The notes beneath the pieces were generated by a model. That model was not told the DNA's origin and did no database searches. It saw only the letters and a list, made by a program, of their open reading frames with translations. The position numbers and the translations under genes are program-made. Shown here piece by piece: positions 1 to 7,752 of a stretch of 53,729 bases of DNA. Numbering within the stretch: position 1 is the first letter of the stretch; each line of letters begins with the position of its first letter. Source of the DNA: Archangium violaceum Cb vi76 (GTDB taxonomy: Bacteria; Myxococcota; Myxococcia; Myxococcales; Myxococcaceae); NCBI RefSeq assembly GCF_000733295.1, contig NZ_JPMI01000076.1, positions 3 through 53,731 of the forward strand. Direction: 5' to 3'.

Positions 1-70
1 GGTATCTGGCCCCGTGTTTCAACCCGTGTCCCCCCGTGTGGACAGGGGGTTCAACCTGGGATGCGTGGCA

Positions 71-106
71 CCCTCACCCCGTCCCTCTCCCGGAGGGCGA
101 GGGGGG
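71..106. repeat. Dispersed CCCTCACCCC palindromic repeat, copy 1
   Basis: An extragenic element starts CCCTCACCCC and continues into a G+C-rich inverted repeat, CCCTCTCCC facing GGGCGAGGG with one mismatch. The same element, with a perfect stem, recurs near 46076-46110 and, in the opposite orientation, at 53681-53716. It lies upstream of the MBL-fold gene and is not part of it. Similar CCCTCACCCC/CCCTCTCCC elements are common between genes in many Proteobacteria; the role here is unknown. Confidence 0.7.
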
Positions 107-213
107 AAATGGCCGTGTTGTCAGCGCGGGCTTTCACGGGCGCTCCTTCACGGACATCCCTGAAGGGGCTTAGTGTGGAGGCGACCCGGCGCGTCCGGGC
201 TCGGAGAGCACCG

Positions 214-1380
214 ATGACGAGCAGCAAGAAGCGCGGGGCCCTGGCACGTGTGGCGCGGTGGACGGGACTGCTGGGCGGGGTCGCGCTCGCCGCCATCGCC
301 GTCGACGCGTGGCCCGCGCTGGGGAAGAAGGCCCAGGGCGAGCGGCGCGCGAAGATGGAGCGCTCGGCGCAGTGGCAGGACGGCCACTTCGAGAACCCGC
401 AGCCGCTTTACAACGACTGGTGGGGCTCGATGAAGGCCATGTTCGCCGCGAGCCCGTACGTGGGCCCCTCGGAGCCGCTGCCCACGGTGCCCGGAGATCG
501 CCGCCGCTTCGAGACGCCTCCCGCAACGGGCCTGCGCGTCACGTGGCTCGGCCACTCCTCGGCGCTCATCGAGCTGGATGGCCACCGGATCCTCACCGAC
601 CCCGTCTGGAGCGAGCGCGCCTCTCCCTTGAGCTGGGTGGGCCCGAAGCGCTGGTACGAGCCGCCCATCGCGCTCGCGGAGCTGCCGCCCATTGATGCCG
701 TGGTCATCTCCCATGACCACTACGATCACCTCGACTACCCGACCCTGGTGGCGATGAAGGACTGGAACACCACCTTCGTGGTGCCGCTCGGCGTGGGGGC
801 GCACCTGGTGTCGTGGGGCGTGCCCGAGTCGCGCATCGTCGAGCTCGACTGGTGGGAGCGCACGCGGGTGCGCGAGCTGGAGGTGGTGGCCACGCCCGCG
901 CGTCACGCGTCGGGGCGCACGGTGCTCGACAAGGACGCGACGCTGTGGGCGGGCTTCGCGCTGCTGGGCCCGAAGCACCGCGCGTACTACTCGGGTGACA
1001 CGGGCCTGTTCCCCGCGATGAAGGACATTGGCGCGCGCCTGGGGCCCTTCGACGTGACGATGATCGAAGTGGGCCAGTACCACAGCGCCTGGCCGGACTG
1101 GCACATCGGCCCCGAGCAGGCGGTACTCGCGCACCGGATGGTCCAGGGCCGCGTCCTGCTGCCGGTGCACTGGGGCCTCTTCACGCTCGCGCTCCACGGC
1201 TGGACCGAGCCCATCGAGCGCGTGCTCACGGCCGCCGCGCAGGCGGGGGACGCCGTCGTGGTCCCCCGGCCCGGCCAGAGTATCGAGCCCGAGGTTCCGC
1301 CCACGCGCGAGCGCTGGTGGCCGGAGGTGCCCTGGGAGACGGCGGCGCAGCACCCCATCGTCTCCACCCGGGTGGACTGA
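214..1380 (+). CDS. MBL-fold metal-dependent hydrolase (NAPE-PLD/UlaG-like)
   Basis: 388 residues. A hydrophobic N-terminal segment (about residues 8-30) suggests a signal anchor or signal peptide. The metallo-beta-lactamase core follows: TWLGHSSALIELDG near 110-123, the metal motif H167-D-H169-Y-D171-H172, a YYSGDTG strand, then EVGQYHSAWPDWHIGPEQA and LLPVHWGLF, which supply later metal ligands. This layout fits the long MBL subgroup that includes N-acylphosphatidylethanolamine phospholipase D and UlaG/RomA-like proteins, which hydrolyse phosphodiesters or lactones; the substrate is not evident. I chose ATG 214, preceded by GGAGAG, over an in-frame ATG at 61 that would run through the repeat and add a non-conserved tail. 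It converges on the next gene across a short hairpin. Confidence 0.85.
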   Translation: MTSSKKRGALARVARWTGLLGGVALAAIAVDAWPALGKKAQGERRAKMERSAQWQDGHFENPQPLYNDWWGSMKAMFAASPYVGPSEPLPTVPGDRRRFETPPATGLRVTWLGHSSALIELDGHRILTDPVWSERASPLSWVGPKRWYEPPIALAELPPIDAVVISHDHYDHLDYPTLVAMKDWNTTFVVPLGVGAHLVSWGVPESRIVELDWWERTRVRELEVVATPARHASGRTVLDKDATLWAGFALLGPKHRAYYSGDTGLFPAMKDIGARLGPFDVTMIEVGQYHSAWPDWHIGPEQAVLAHRMVQGRVLLPVHWGLFTLALHGWTEPIERVLTAAAQAGDAVVVPRPGQSIEPEVPPTRERWWPEVPWETAAQHPIVSTRVD

Positions 1381-1381
1381 C

Positions 1382-1396
1382 GCCCTCGAGGAGGGC
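1382..1396. terminator. Short hairpin between convergent genes
   Basis: GCCCTC and GAGGGC form a 6-bp stem with a 3-base loop in the 17-base gap between the stops of the MBL-fold gene and the opposite-strand gene. It could end transcription from both sides, but it has no T-run and the stem is short. Confidence 0.4.
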
Positions 1397-1397
1397 C

Positions 1398-3773
1398 TCA
1401 GCTCTCCATGACGGCGCGCCAGGCGTCGCCGTAATCCCCGTCGAGGTGGCTCTGCAGCTCCTCCTCGGTGAGCACGCCGGTCTCGAGGGCCGCGTCGATG
1501 GCCGCCTTGGCGCCCTCGTAGTCCATGTCGAGCCCGAAGTGGGCGATGGACTCGACGAAGATGTCCAGGGTGCCCTCCTCCTCCATGCGCTCGATGAACC
1601 GGCTGGTGTAGGCGGGGTCGTCCTTGTGGTCCTCGCACAGCCTTGCGTACGTGTTCCAGAGGTCCGAGCTGCCCGCGTTCAGCTCGTAGTCGCGGTCCGC
1701 CTGCAGGCGCGACTCCGCCTCCTCCCCGAAGACGTCCGGCGCGTTCTCCGTGGCGTGGGCGTAGGCGCTCGGGAAGTTGCCCTGCACGTAGGCGCGCCAG
1801 CCGTCCTCGGTGGACGTCGGGTTCGTGCCATCTCCCTGGAGGAGCGGCTTCACGCCCAGCAGGTCCCACGCGAAGTTGGGGTCGTCCTCGGCCAGCTTGT
1901 CGATGAACTCCACCGCGTCCTCGCCCTCCATGCCGCAGGCCTTGGCCGCGTCGATGACCGACCCGCCCAGGCCCGGGGCGTCGAACAACACGGGGTGGTT
2001 CTTCGCCAGCTCTTGAATCTGCTCCGGGGTCAGCCCCAGGTCGTCCGCCAGCTGCTGGGGCTGGTTGTCTCCGTGGGCGAGCGTCTTCGCCACGTCCGGG
2101 TCCATGCCCATCTCCAGGAGGATGGCCTCGGACTCGTTGTCGAGCCTCTCCTGCTCCTCCTTGCCGACGAGCAGCTCGCCGACGGCGGAGAGCACCAGGC
2201 CCACGCCCTCGACGATGTGGCCCACGCCGGGGAGCACGGTGCCCAGGCCCGCGCCCACCACGGCGACCGCGTCACCGAAGGCCCGGATGCCGCCGCCCAC
2301 GGTCGGGTCATCCACGAAGTCCTTGAAGTGGTCCGCCAGGATGACCGCGTTGGCCACCACGCCGAACGCCGGCGCCAGCCGTCCGAGGAACGCCGCCGCC
2401 TTCTCGCCCGTCGCCGCGGCCACCCGGCCGGACTCGCCGAGCGTGCGCATGACGTAGGCCGCCAGCTGCGCGCCGCTCCGGCCCGCGCCGGCCAGGTCCT
2501 TGACGACGTCACCCCACTCGCCCCGTTGGGCGTCGGTCACCGCGCTCGCCAGTCCGAAGACGACGCCCGCGCCCGCCAGCGCGCCGCCAATCTTGCTGCT
2601 CTCCGCCAGCTGGCGCAGCGGCTCCGGATTGCCCGAGGCGATCGCGTTCTTGATGGTCTCGATGCCCGTCTTGATGGCCGCGCCGCCCTTGCCGAGCGGG
2701 ACGAGCGGCTCGGTGAGCTCCGTCAGCGCCGCCAGCGCGGCCTGGACATCACCGTCATTCTCGGTGAGCAGCTGGCCGGCCACGGTGGAGATGGCCGTCG
2801 GGATGACGTCGTCGTTGATCTTCTCCTCGAGGCCCGCGAAGGCGGTGCCCGCCGGCCCGTTCGGATCCTGCGCCTGGGCGGCCCACTCGAGCGCGCCCTT
2901 GGCCTCGGGCGAGCCCGCCAGGTCCGTCGCGGCCTCGACGCACTCCTCGGCGATGTCCGGGTTGCCGCGGGCGGCCTCCATCAGCTTCGGGTCGTTGAGG
3001 GCGGTGTTCAGCTCGCGGGCGGCGGCGGCCTCGGCGGCGTACTCCTCGGGGTAGCGCTCGCGGAACTCCGCGACGTACTGCTGCTTCTGCTCCTCGGTGA
3101 GGCCCGGGCCGAGCTTGGCCAGCTCCGAGTTGAGCTGCGTGTTGAGCTCCTCGGTTCGAGTCTGGGCCTCGTCGTAGGCCTCCTGGGCGTTCACCAGGTT
3201 CTGGTGGGCCTCCTCGGGAGAGCTCGCGGCGCGGGTGGCGTCGGTCGCGGCGGTCTGCTGGGGACCGCCCGCGTCCTGCACGCCGAGCGGCTCGTGGGTG
3301 AGTCGGGCGAGGGGGGTGCTCCCGTCCAGCGGGCCGAAGGGCGATGCCTTGGTCTGGGTGTCAGCGGAATAGGTGTCCGCGATGCCCGTGGCCGTGTTGC
3401 GAGCGGGGCCGGCGAAGGGCAGCGGCCTGCCGGCGTCGCGAGCGGTGTCATTGGCGTGCTGGATGGCCTTCTGCGCGGCCTTGCCGAGCTCCCGGGCCTG
3501 CGTCTCGGCCAGGAGGACCTTCTGCTCCAGCTTCGAGCCCTGGACGTTGTTCTGCCCCGCCGGCTGCTTCGTCTGGGAGAAGGACTGGGCCTGGAGCTCC
3601 GAGCGGGCCTGCCGGGCCGCGGCCGCCGCCTCCCGGGCCGCGCGCAGGGCCTCCGCCGCCGCCTGCCGGGCCGCCTCCGCCGCTCGCTGCGCGGCCTGCT
3701 GCGCCGCGTCAGTCGTCGACGTGCTCGACGTGGAGGGGGTCTGGGGAGGGCTGCTGGTGGTGCGGATCGTCAT
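1398..3773 (-). CDS. Large Ala-rich coiled-coil/glycine-rich protein of unknown function
   Basis: 791 residues from the ATG at 3773; an upstream in-frame start adds only 13 unlikely residues. No family was recognised. The first 20 residues are Ser/Thr-rich. Residues about 22-110 are almost entirely Ala/Arg/Glu/Gln and should form a long helix or coiled coil. A second helical, charged stretch follows. Around 400-540 lies a Gly/Ala/Val-rich hydrophobic block (for example GVVFGLASAV and AVAVVGAGLGTVLPGVGHIV) of the kind that inserts into membranes. The last 250 residues are acidic and soluble-looking. There is no signal peptide. Long helical N-terminus plus glycine-rich membrane block resembles secreted pore-forming or translocator-type effectors, but this is only an analogy. 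It is transcribed divergently from the LysR gene. Confidence 0.75.
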   Translation of the reverse strand: MTIRTTSSPPQTPSTSSTSTTDAAQQAAQRAAEAARQAAAEALRAAREAAAAARQARSELQAQSFSQTKQPAGQNNVQGSKLEQKVLLAETQARELGKAAQKAIQHANDTARDAGRPLPFAGPARNTATGIADTYSADTQTKASPFGPLDGSTPLARLTHEPLGVQDAGGPQQTAATDATRAASSPEEAHQNLVNAQEAYDEAQTRTEELNTQLNSELAKLGPGLTEEQKQQYVAEFRERYPEEYAAEAAAARELNTALNDPKLMEAARGNPDIAEECVEAATDLAGSPEAKGALEWAAQAQDPNGPAGTAFAGLEEKINDDVIPTAISTVAGQLLTENDGDVQAALAALTELTEPLVPLGKGGAAIKTGIETIKNAIASGNPEPLRQLAESSKIGGALAGAGVVFGLASAVTDAQRGEWGDVVKDLAGAGRSGAQLAAYVMRTLGESGRVAAATGEKAAAFLGRLAPAFGVVANAVILADHFKDFVDDPTVGGGIRAFGDAVAVVGAGLGTVLPGVGHIVEGVGLVLSAVGELLVGKEEQERLDNESEAILLEMGMDPDVAKTLAHGDNQPQQLADDLGLTPEQIQELAKNHPVLFDAPGLGGSVIDAAKACGMEGEDAVEFIDKLAEDDPNFAWDLLGVKPLLQGDGTNPTSTEDGWRAYVQGNFPSAYAHATENAPDVFGEEAESRLQADRDYELNAGSSDLWNTYARLCEDHKDDPAYTSRFIERMEEEGTLDIFVESIAHFGLDMDYEGAKAAIDAALETGVLTEEELQSHLDGDYGDAWRAVMES

Positions 3774-3941
3774 GGGGGATCGTGCTCCGGAAGGGCGCGG
3801 CGGTGGGGACATTCTCGCCGCTCGGGAATTATCGGACGGACCGGAGGAAGGTTGCTATCCCCCCTGAGTTGCCTGGCGCGAGACCCCGAGGCGACGTGAG
3901 CGGGGTTGAACCCGCGTGGAGGGCGCATAGGCTGGCACCCC

Positions 3942-4901
3942 GTGTCCCCGACCCCTCCGTTGCTGGATGACATGCTCGTGTTCGCCGAGGTGGTGAGCGC
4001 GGGAGGCATCACCGCGGCGGCGGCGCGGCTGGGGCTGCGCAAGTCGACGGTGAGCCGCAGACTGGCGGCGCTGGAGGAGCGGCTGGGGACGCGGCTGCTC
4101 GAGCGCAACACGCGGCGGTTGCGGCTCACGGAACCCGGGCGCGAGTACCACGCCCACTGCGCGAGGCTCGTCGCGGAGGCGCGGGCGGTGAACCAGGCCG
4201 TCAGCGAGTCACGGGGCACGCCCCGGGGCACGCTGCGGGTGGCCACGTTCTCGCTGCTGGGCGAGCTGCTCACCCCGGTGCTCTCCGAGTTCCTCCTGCG
4301 CCACCCGCAGGTGCGCGTGCAGTTGTCGCTCGCCCAGGCACACGTGGACCTCATCGCCGAGGAGTACGACCTGGCGTTGCGCACGGGGCCGCTGATGGAC
4401 TCGTCCATGGTGGCGAAGCAGCTCGGGCACGTGCGCACCGGGTATTACGCGAGCCCGGCCTACCTCGGCCGGCGTGGCACGCCCCAGTCGCCGGAGGCAC
4501 TCGAGGGCCACGAGTGTGTGCTGATCGCCGAGCCGGGCACGGACGAGGTGTGGTTCTTCACGGGCTCTCGAGGCGCGCACACGGTGCCGGTGAGTGGGCG
4601 GTTGCAGGTGCCGAGCGTGCGCGCCGGACATGCGGCGGCGCGAGCGGGACTCGGACTGGTGCGCCTGCCCACGGTGCTCGTCGCGGACGACGTGCGCGCG
4701 GGCGTGCTCGTCCCGGTGCTGGAGGCGGTGACGCCGCCGGGCCAGCCCCTCTACGCCGTCTACCCGAGCAGCCGGCAGCTACCGCCCAAGGTGCGCGCCT
4801 TCCTGGACATGCTCTCCGAGCGCCGCGCCGCGCTTCCGTGGGAGGCGAGCGCCGCACCACCGAGCGCTTCGAGGTCGGCCTCCCGGGCGCGTTCTTCCTG
4901 A
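3942..4901 (+). CDS. LysR-family transcriptional regulator
   Basis: About 319 residues. The N-terminal winged helix-turn-helix is clear (DMLVFAEVVSAGGITAAAARLGLRK split over two helices, then STVSRRLAALEERLGTRLLE), followed by the RxTEPG wing and a substrate-binding domain with PRGTLRVATF near residue 90. The start is uncertain: GTG 3942 and ATG 3969 both keep the whole DNA-binding domain, while TTG 3906 only adds an unconserved tail. It is divergent from the large Ala-rich gene, a usual LysR target arrangement. The last dozen or so codons run into the dispersed TTGTCC repeat, so the Ser/Arg-rich tail is probably acquired sequence. Confidence 0.88.
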   Translation: MSPTPPLLDDMLVFAEVVSAGGITAAAARLGLRKSTVSRRLAALEERLGTRLLERNTRRLRLTEPGREYHAHCARLVAEARAVNQAVSESRGTPRGTLRVATFSLLGELLTPVLSEFLLRHPQVRVQLSLAQAHVDLIAEEYDLALRTGPLMDSSMVAKQLGHVRTGYYASPAYLGRRGTPQSPEALEGHECVLIAEPGTDEVWFFTGSRGAHTVPVSGRLQVPSVRAGHAAARAGLGLVRLPTVLVADDVRAGVLVPVLEAVTPPGQPLYAVYPSSRQLPPKVRAFLDMLSERRAALPWEASAAPPSASRSASRARSS

Positions 4902-4955
4902 ACTTGTCCGACAGTTGGACAAGTTGTGGAAGACCGGGCCCGGCGGGGCTCTTCG
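4870..4955 (-). repeat. Dispersed TTGTCC palindromic element, copy 1
   Basis: The core at 4901-4925 is an inverted repeat (ACTTGTCCGAC facing AGTTGGACAAGT). Read on the minus strand it is followed by GTTCAGGAAGAACGCGCCCG and GGAGGCC, nearly the same flank as in the copy at 13570. On the plus strand the core is followed by GTTGTGGAAGACCGGGCCCG, so the two flanks are related and the whole unit is an imperfect long palindrome. It overlaps the 3' end of the LysR gene. Other copies are at 13570 and 43944. Confidence 0.75.
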
Positions 4956-5076
4956 CGGAACGATCCATTGCGTGGTGGGCTCTCGTCGGCCCGGGCCGTC
5001 GCCGTTAAGTCTTTCCGTGAGCGGTGGGGCGAGGGCCATGGAGGCCAGGACGCACCCGCCCCGAGAGGGACACGCC

Positions 5077-5403
5077 ATGACCACGGACATCATCGACCTG
5101 AGGGACCCGGACTTCCGCCGCGAGGTGTTGGAGGCGGAGGAGCCGGTGCTGGTGGACTTCACGGCGCAGTGGTGCGGACCGTGCCGCGCCATGAAGCCGG
5201 CGCTGGAGTCGCTCGCCTCCGAGTTCAAGGGCCGGGTGAAGGTGGCGCGGATCGACGTGGACGACAACCTGGTGACGGCGCAGGAGTATGGCATCCGCTC
5301 GATGCCCACCCTGCTCTTCTTCAAGAAGGGCAGGGTGGTGGGGCAGATCGTCGGCGCGGTGCCGCGGGGGAAGCTGGCGAGCGCGTTCCAACAGGTGCTC
5401 TGA
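5077..5403 (+). CDS. Thioredoxin
   Basis: 108 residues, the usual length for a bacterial thioredoxin. The active site is W32-C33-G-P-C36, preceded by the VLVDFTAQ strand. The cis-proline loop is RSMPTLLFF and the C-terminal helix follows GAVPRGKLA. It reduces protein disulfides in the cytoplasm with electrons from thioredoxin reductase, which is not in this window. The ATG at 5077 has GAGAGGGA just upstream; an in-frame ATG at 4915 would start inside the dispersed repeat and is rejected. The gene stands alone. Confidence 0.93.
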   Translation: MTTDIIDLRDPDFRREVLEAEEPVLVDFTAQWCGPCRAMKPALESLASEFKGRVKVARIDVDDNLVTAQEYGIRSMPTLLFFKKGRVVGQIVGAVPRGKLASAFQQVL

Positions 5404-5421
5404 GGCGAGGGGAGCGCGCGG

Positions 5422-6393
5422 CTACGCGTGCAGCCGGCACCAGTGGAGCAGGAGCTCATCGCCCAGCTCGAGTGAGTCGGAGTCCTCCAGTGGCGTCGTC
5501 TCGATGTGCGAGGAGCCGCGCCAGGTGCCATTGGTGCTGGCGGTGTCGATGGCCAGCAGGTGCGTGCCCACCTGGACGAGGAGCAGGTGCACGCGGGAGA
5601 TCTGCCCGAGCTCCGCGAGCAGGATGCCGCAGCGCTCGTAGCGGCCCAGCAGCACGCCCTGCTCCAGACGCTCGAGGGAGACGCGGTGCCGCTCCTTCTT
5701 CTTCTCGCTCTCGAGCCGCAGCTCGCCCCAGGCGGCTCCGGGGCTCTCGTGTTCGCCGAGCAGCAGCCGCAGCGGGCCCAGGCGGACGATGTTCGTGTAG
5801 TCGCCCCGCTCCTCGGCCAGCTGGCTCCGGATGTGGCGGAGGCGGGGGGCTCCGGGGCTTCGCCGGTCGATGAACTGGCGCGGGGGGAGCGCATGCCAGG
5901 CCTGCTCGGCGCGCTCGGGCCAGGGCGGCTCGGAGGGGCCGAGGGTGGGGAGGAAGAGGAGCGCGTACTCGCCCACGGAGGCGTAGAGCAGCCCCTGGGC
6001 GCTCACGGCCACGTTGGGTTGACCGTCCTCGGTGAGGAAGGGCTGCTCGGTGTTGAGGTCCCACAGCCGGATGACGGGGGCGGTGCCGGGCTCGTCGGAC
6101 TGCGCGTGCAACACGAGGTGGCGCAGGGACACGCCGCCGGACGTGAGCCGGAGCCCGCATCCGGTGTGCCGGCCGATGACGAGGGAGTGACCAGACTCGA
6201 CGATGACGGCCTCGATGACGCGTGCGTGGCCATCCACGGCCACGGCGAGCACCGCCGGACGCCGGGCGATGTAGGCCAGTCCTCTCAGCCGGTCATGAGC
6301 GGAGATGAACGCGTCATGCGCATCGAGTGGAGACAGGCGCGGCATCAGCTCGCCGAGCGCGGCGACGCGTGTCCTCTCATTGGTGTCCGGCAT
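5422..6393 (-). CDS. Double FHA-domain protein
   Basis: 323 residues with two forkhead-associated domains, which bind phosphothreonine peptides. The first is around residues 75-125 (GHSLVIGRHTGCGLRL, then SLRHLVLHA). The second is C-terminal (VLLGRYERCGILL, SRVHLLLVQ, STNGTWRGS, LELGDELLL) and is nearly canonical, with GR, SR-H and the NG turn. There is no kinase domain or membrane segment, so it is likely a cytoplasmic adaptor for the many Ser/Thr kinases of myxobacteria. ATG 6393 was preferred to a TTG at 6456 that adds a Ser/Gly tail. It converges on the thioredoxin gene with an 18-base gap. Confidence 0.85.
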   Translation of the reverse strand: MPDTNERTRVAALGELMPRLSPLDAHDAFISAHDRLRGLAYIARRPAVLAVAVDGHARVIEAVIVESGHSLVIGRHTGCGLRLTSGGVSLRHLVLHAQSDEPGTAPVIRLWDLNTEQPFLTEDGQPNVAVSAQGLLYASVGEYALLFLPTLGPSEPPWPERAEQAWHALPPRQFIDRRSPGAPRLRHIRSQLAEERGDYTNIVRLGPLRLLLGEHESPGAAWGELRLESEKKKERHRVSLERLEQGVLLGRYERCGILLAELGQISRVHLLLVQVGTHLLAIDTASTNGTWRGSSHIETTPLEDSDSLELGDELLLHWCRLHA

Positions 6394-6502
6394 TGATGAA
6401 GCCCCCCCAGCGGAGGAGGAGTCTACTTGGAGGGGGGAGTCGTCCCGGTGAGACAATGGGCGACTGACGGGAAACGTACGATTCCACTCCTACGGAGCGC
6501 TT

Positions 6503-7090
6503 TTGAGAAGTTGCATATCGCGAGGCCTGGTCCTCGTGGCGGGGCTTACCTCATCCACCTGGGTTCATGGCCTTACGTTGATCGTTGCTTCGCTTGTCTG
6601 CGGCGGGTGCGTGAACGCGACTCCGGCTCCGGCCGTGCGTCCAGCCGGGACACCGATGAAGACGAGCTGTCCCGCCTCCATCGAGCTGCCCTCGGTCGAG
6701 GAGTGCATCGAGGAGGCGGCGAGGATTGAAGACGAGCTCCTCATGAGCTGCATGATCCGGCAGTGCAGCACCCTGACGGTGACCTGTGGCGAGTGGAGCC
6801 GGCAGAAGTGTAGGGAGCAGAGTGCGCGAGTCGGCAATGCCGTGCTTGCGTTCACGTATGTCCCCAGGCCGGGAATGCTCAATCGGTTCTATCCGGTCAA
6901 GGAGACCCACTGGTGTGAGGACCCGGCATCGCGGGAGTGCATCACCCAGGTGGTCATCCACGAGCTGGCGCATTCATGTGGCTGGGACCATGGGCAAGGT
7001 CACAACGTTCCCGGCAACGACCCCGACAATGAGCCCATTCCCGAATGCGCGTGTGGCGACGAGAAAGGCACGAGGACGTCATGCGAATGA
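6503..7090 (+). CDS. Small exported metzincin-like zinc protease candidate
   Basis: 195 residues from a TTG start with GGAG 6 bases upstream. A hydrophobic N-terminal stretch (residues about 8-36, ending LTLIVASLVCGGC) suggests export, possibly as a lipoprotein although the lipobox is not classical. The mature part has about a dozen cysteines. The key motif is VVIHELAHSCGWDHG: HExxHxxGxxH, the three-histidine zinc site plus catalytic Glu of metzincins. The protein is much shorter than secreted metzincins and ends soon after the motif. It overlaps the next gene by 10 bases, so the two are probably co-translated. Confidence 0.7.
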   Translation: MRSCISRGLVLVAGLTSSTWVHGLTLIVASLVCGGCVNATPAPAVRPAGTPMKTSCPASIELPSVEECIEEAARIEDELLMSCMIRQCSTLTVTCGEWSRQKCREQSARVGNAVLAFTYVPRPGMLNRFYPVKETHWCEDPASRECITQVVIHELAHSCGWDHGQGHNVPGNDPDNEPIPECACGDEKGTRTSCE

Positions 7091-7743
7091 GCCTTCTTGG
7101 AATCGGGCTTGCTTCCCTGCTCCTGCTGGGGGCCTGTTCGGGGTTCCCCTTCTTTGGGACGCGAGCCTCTTCCTCGTCGAGCCGGGAAGCCGTCAGCGAC
7201 GCTGGTACTCAGCTTCCTTCTCGCGTCATCATGGAAGTTCAAGACATCCAATACGATGGGTTCAAGATTTCGGCGCGAATCCTGGTGAGTCCCGAAGGGG
7301 GCTCCTTGCGCCTGGACAGACGGCTCATTCCGAGCGTCGATGTGAGCATTGGGCTCTTCGCGGATTGTGAGCGTGGGACTGTGCCGTCCATCCACACGGA
7401 GCGCTTCTTCCCTCCCCAGAATCGGGCGGAGAACCTCATGGTCCTCGAGCCTGGCTACTGGTACGGCACCACGGTGCACTTCATGCCATTCGATGACCAC
7501 TTCACTGGAATCGGGCCGGAGTGCGTCGAGGCCACCCTCCGTCTCCACGCATTCGACGGCGGAGTCGTGGTCCGCGAGCGCATCCGGGCCGTGCGTCCTC
7601 CCTCGCCGGACGGGGGCGCGCGCAAGGACGGATGGCCGGAGATCGACTGGGACGCGCTGCTGGATGGTGGCACCCAGGAGGACGGTGGCACCCAGGACAC
7701 CCCGGACGCGGGCTCCCTGGCAATCCCACCCGGCTCGCGGTAG
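7081..7743 (+). CDS. Lipoprotein of unknown function paired with the metzincin-like protein
   Basis: 220 residues. The ATG at 7081 gives a clean lipoprotein signal: MRMSLLGIGLASLLLLGAC, with cysteine at 19 in an LGAC lipobox. The following FPFFGTRASSSSS linker and the C-terminal run of DGG/DAG repeats (from about residue 180) are typical of myxobacterial surface lipoproteins. The middle part is beta-rich with no recognised domain. The start lies inside the end of the protease-like gene, so the lipoprotein could be a partner, inhibitor or substrate; this is inferred from position only. Confidence 0.75.
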   Translation: MRMSLLGIGLASLLLLGACSGFPFFGTRASSSSSREAVSDAGTQLPSRVIMEVQDIQYDGFKISARILVSPEGGSLRLDRRLIPSVDVSIGLFADCERGTVPSIHTERFFPPQNRAENLMVLEPGYWYGTTVHFMPFDDHFTGIGPECVEATLRLHAFDGGVVVRERIRAVRPPSPDGGARKDGWPEIDWDALLDGGTQEDGGTQDTPDAGSLAIPPGSR

Positions 7744-7752
7744 CGAGCTGCC

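Noticed and set aside
1317-3899. 860-codon plus-strand open frame opposite the Ala-rich gene
   Set aside because: It is a GC-driven shadow: composition is Arg/Gly/Leu/Val with no domain, and the minus strand has the proper start, codon pattern and hairpin at its end.
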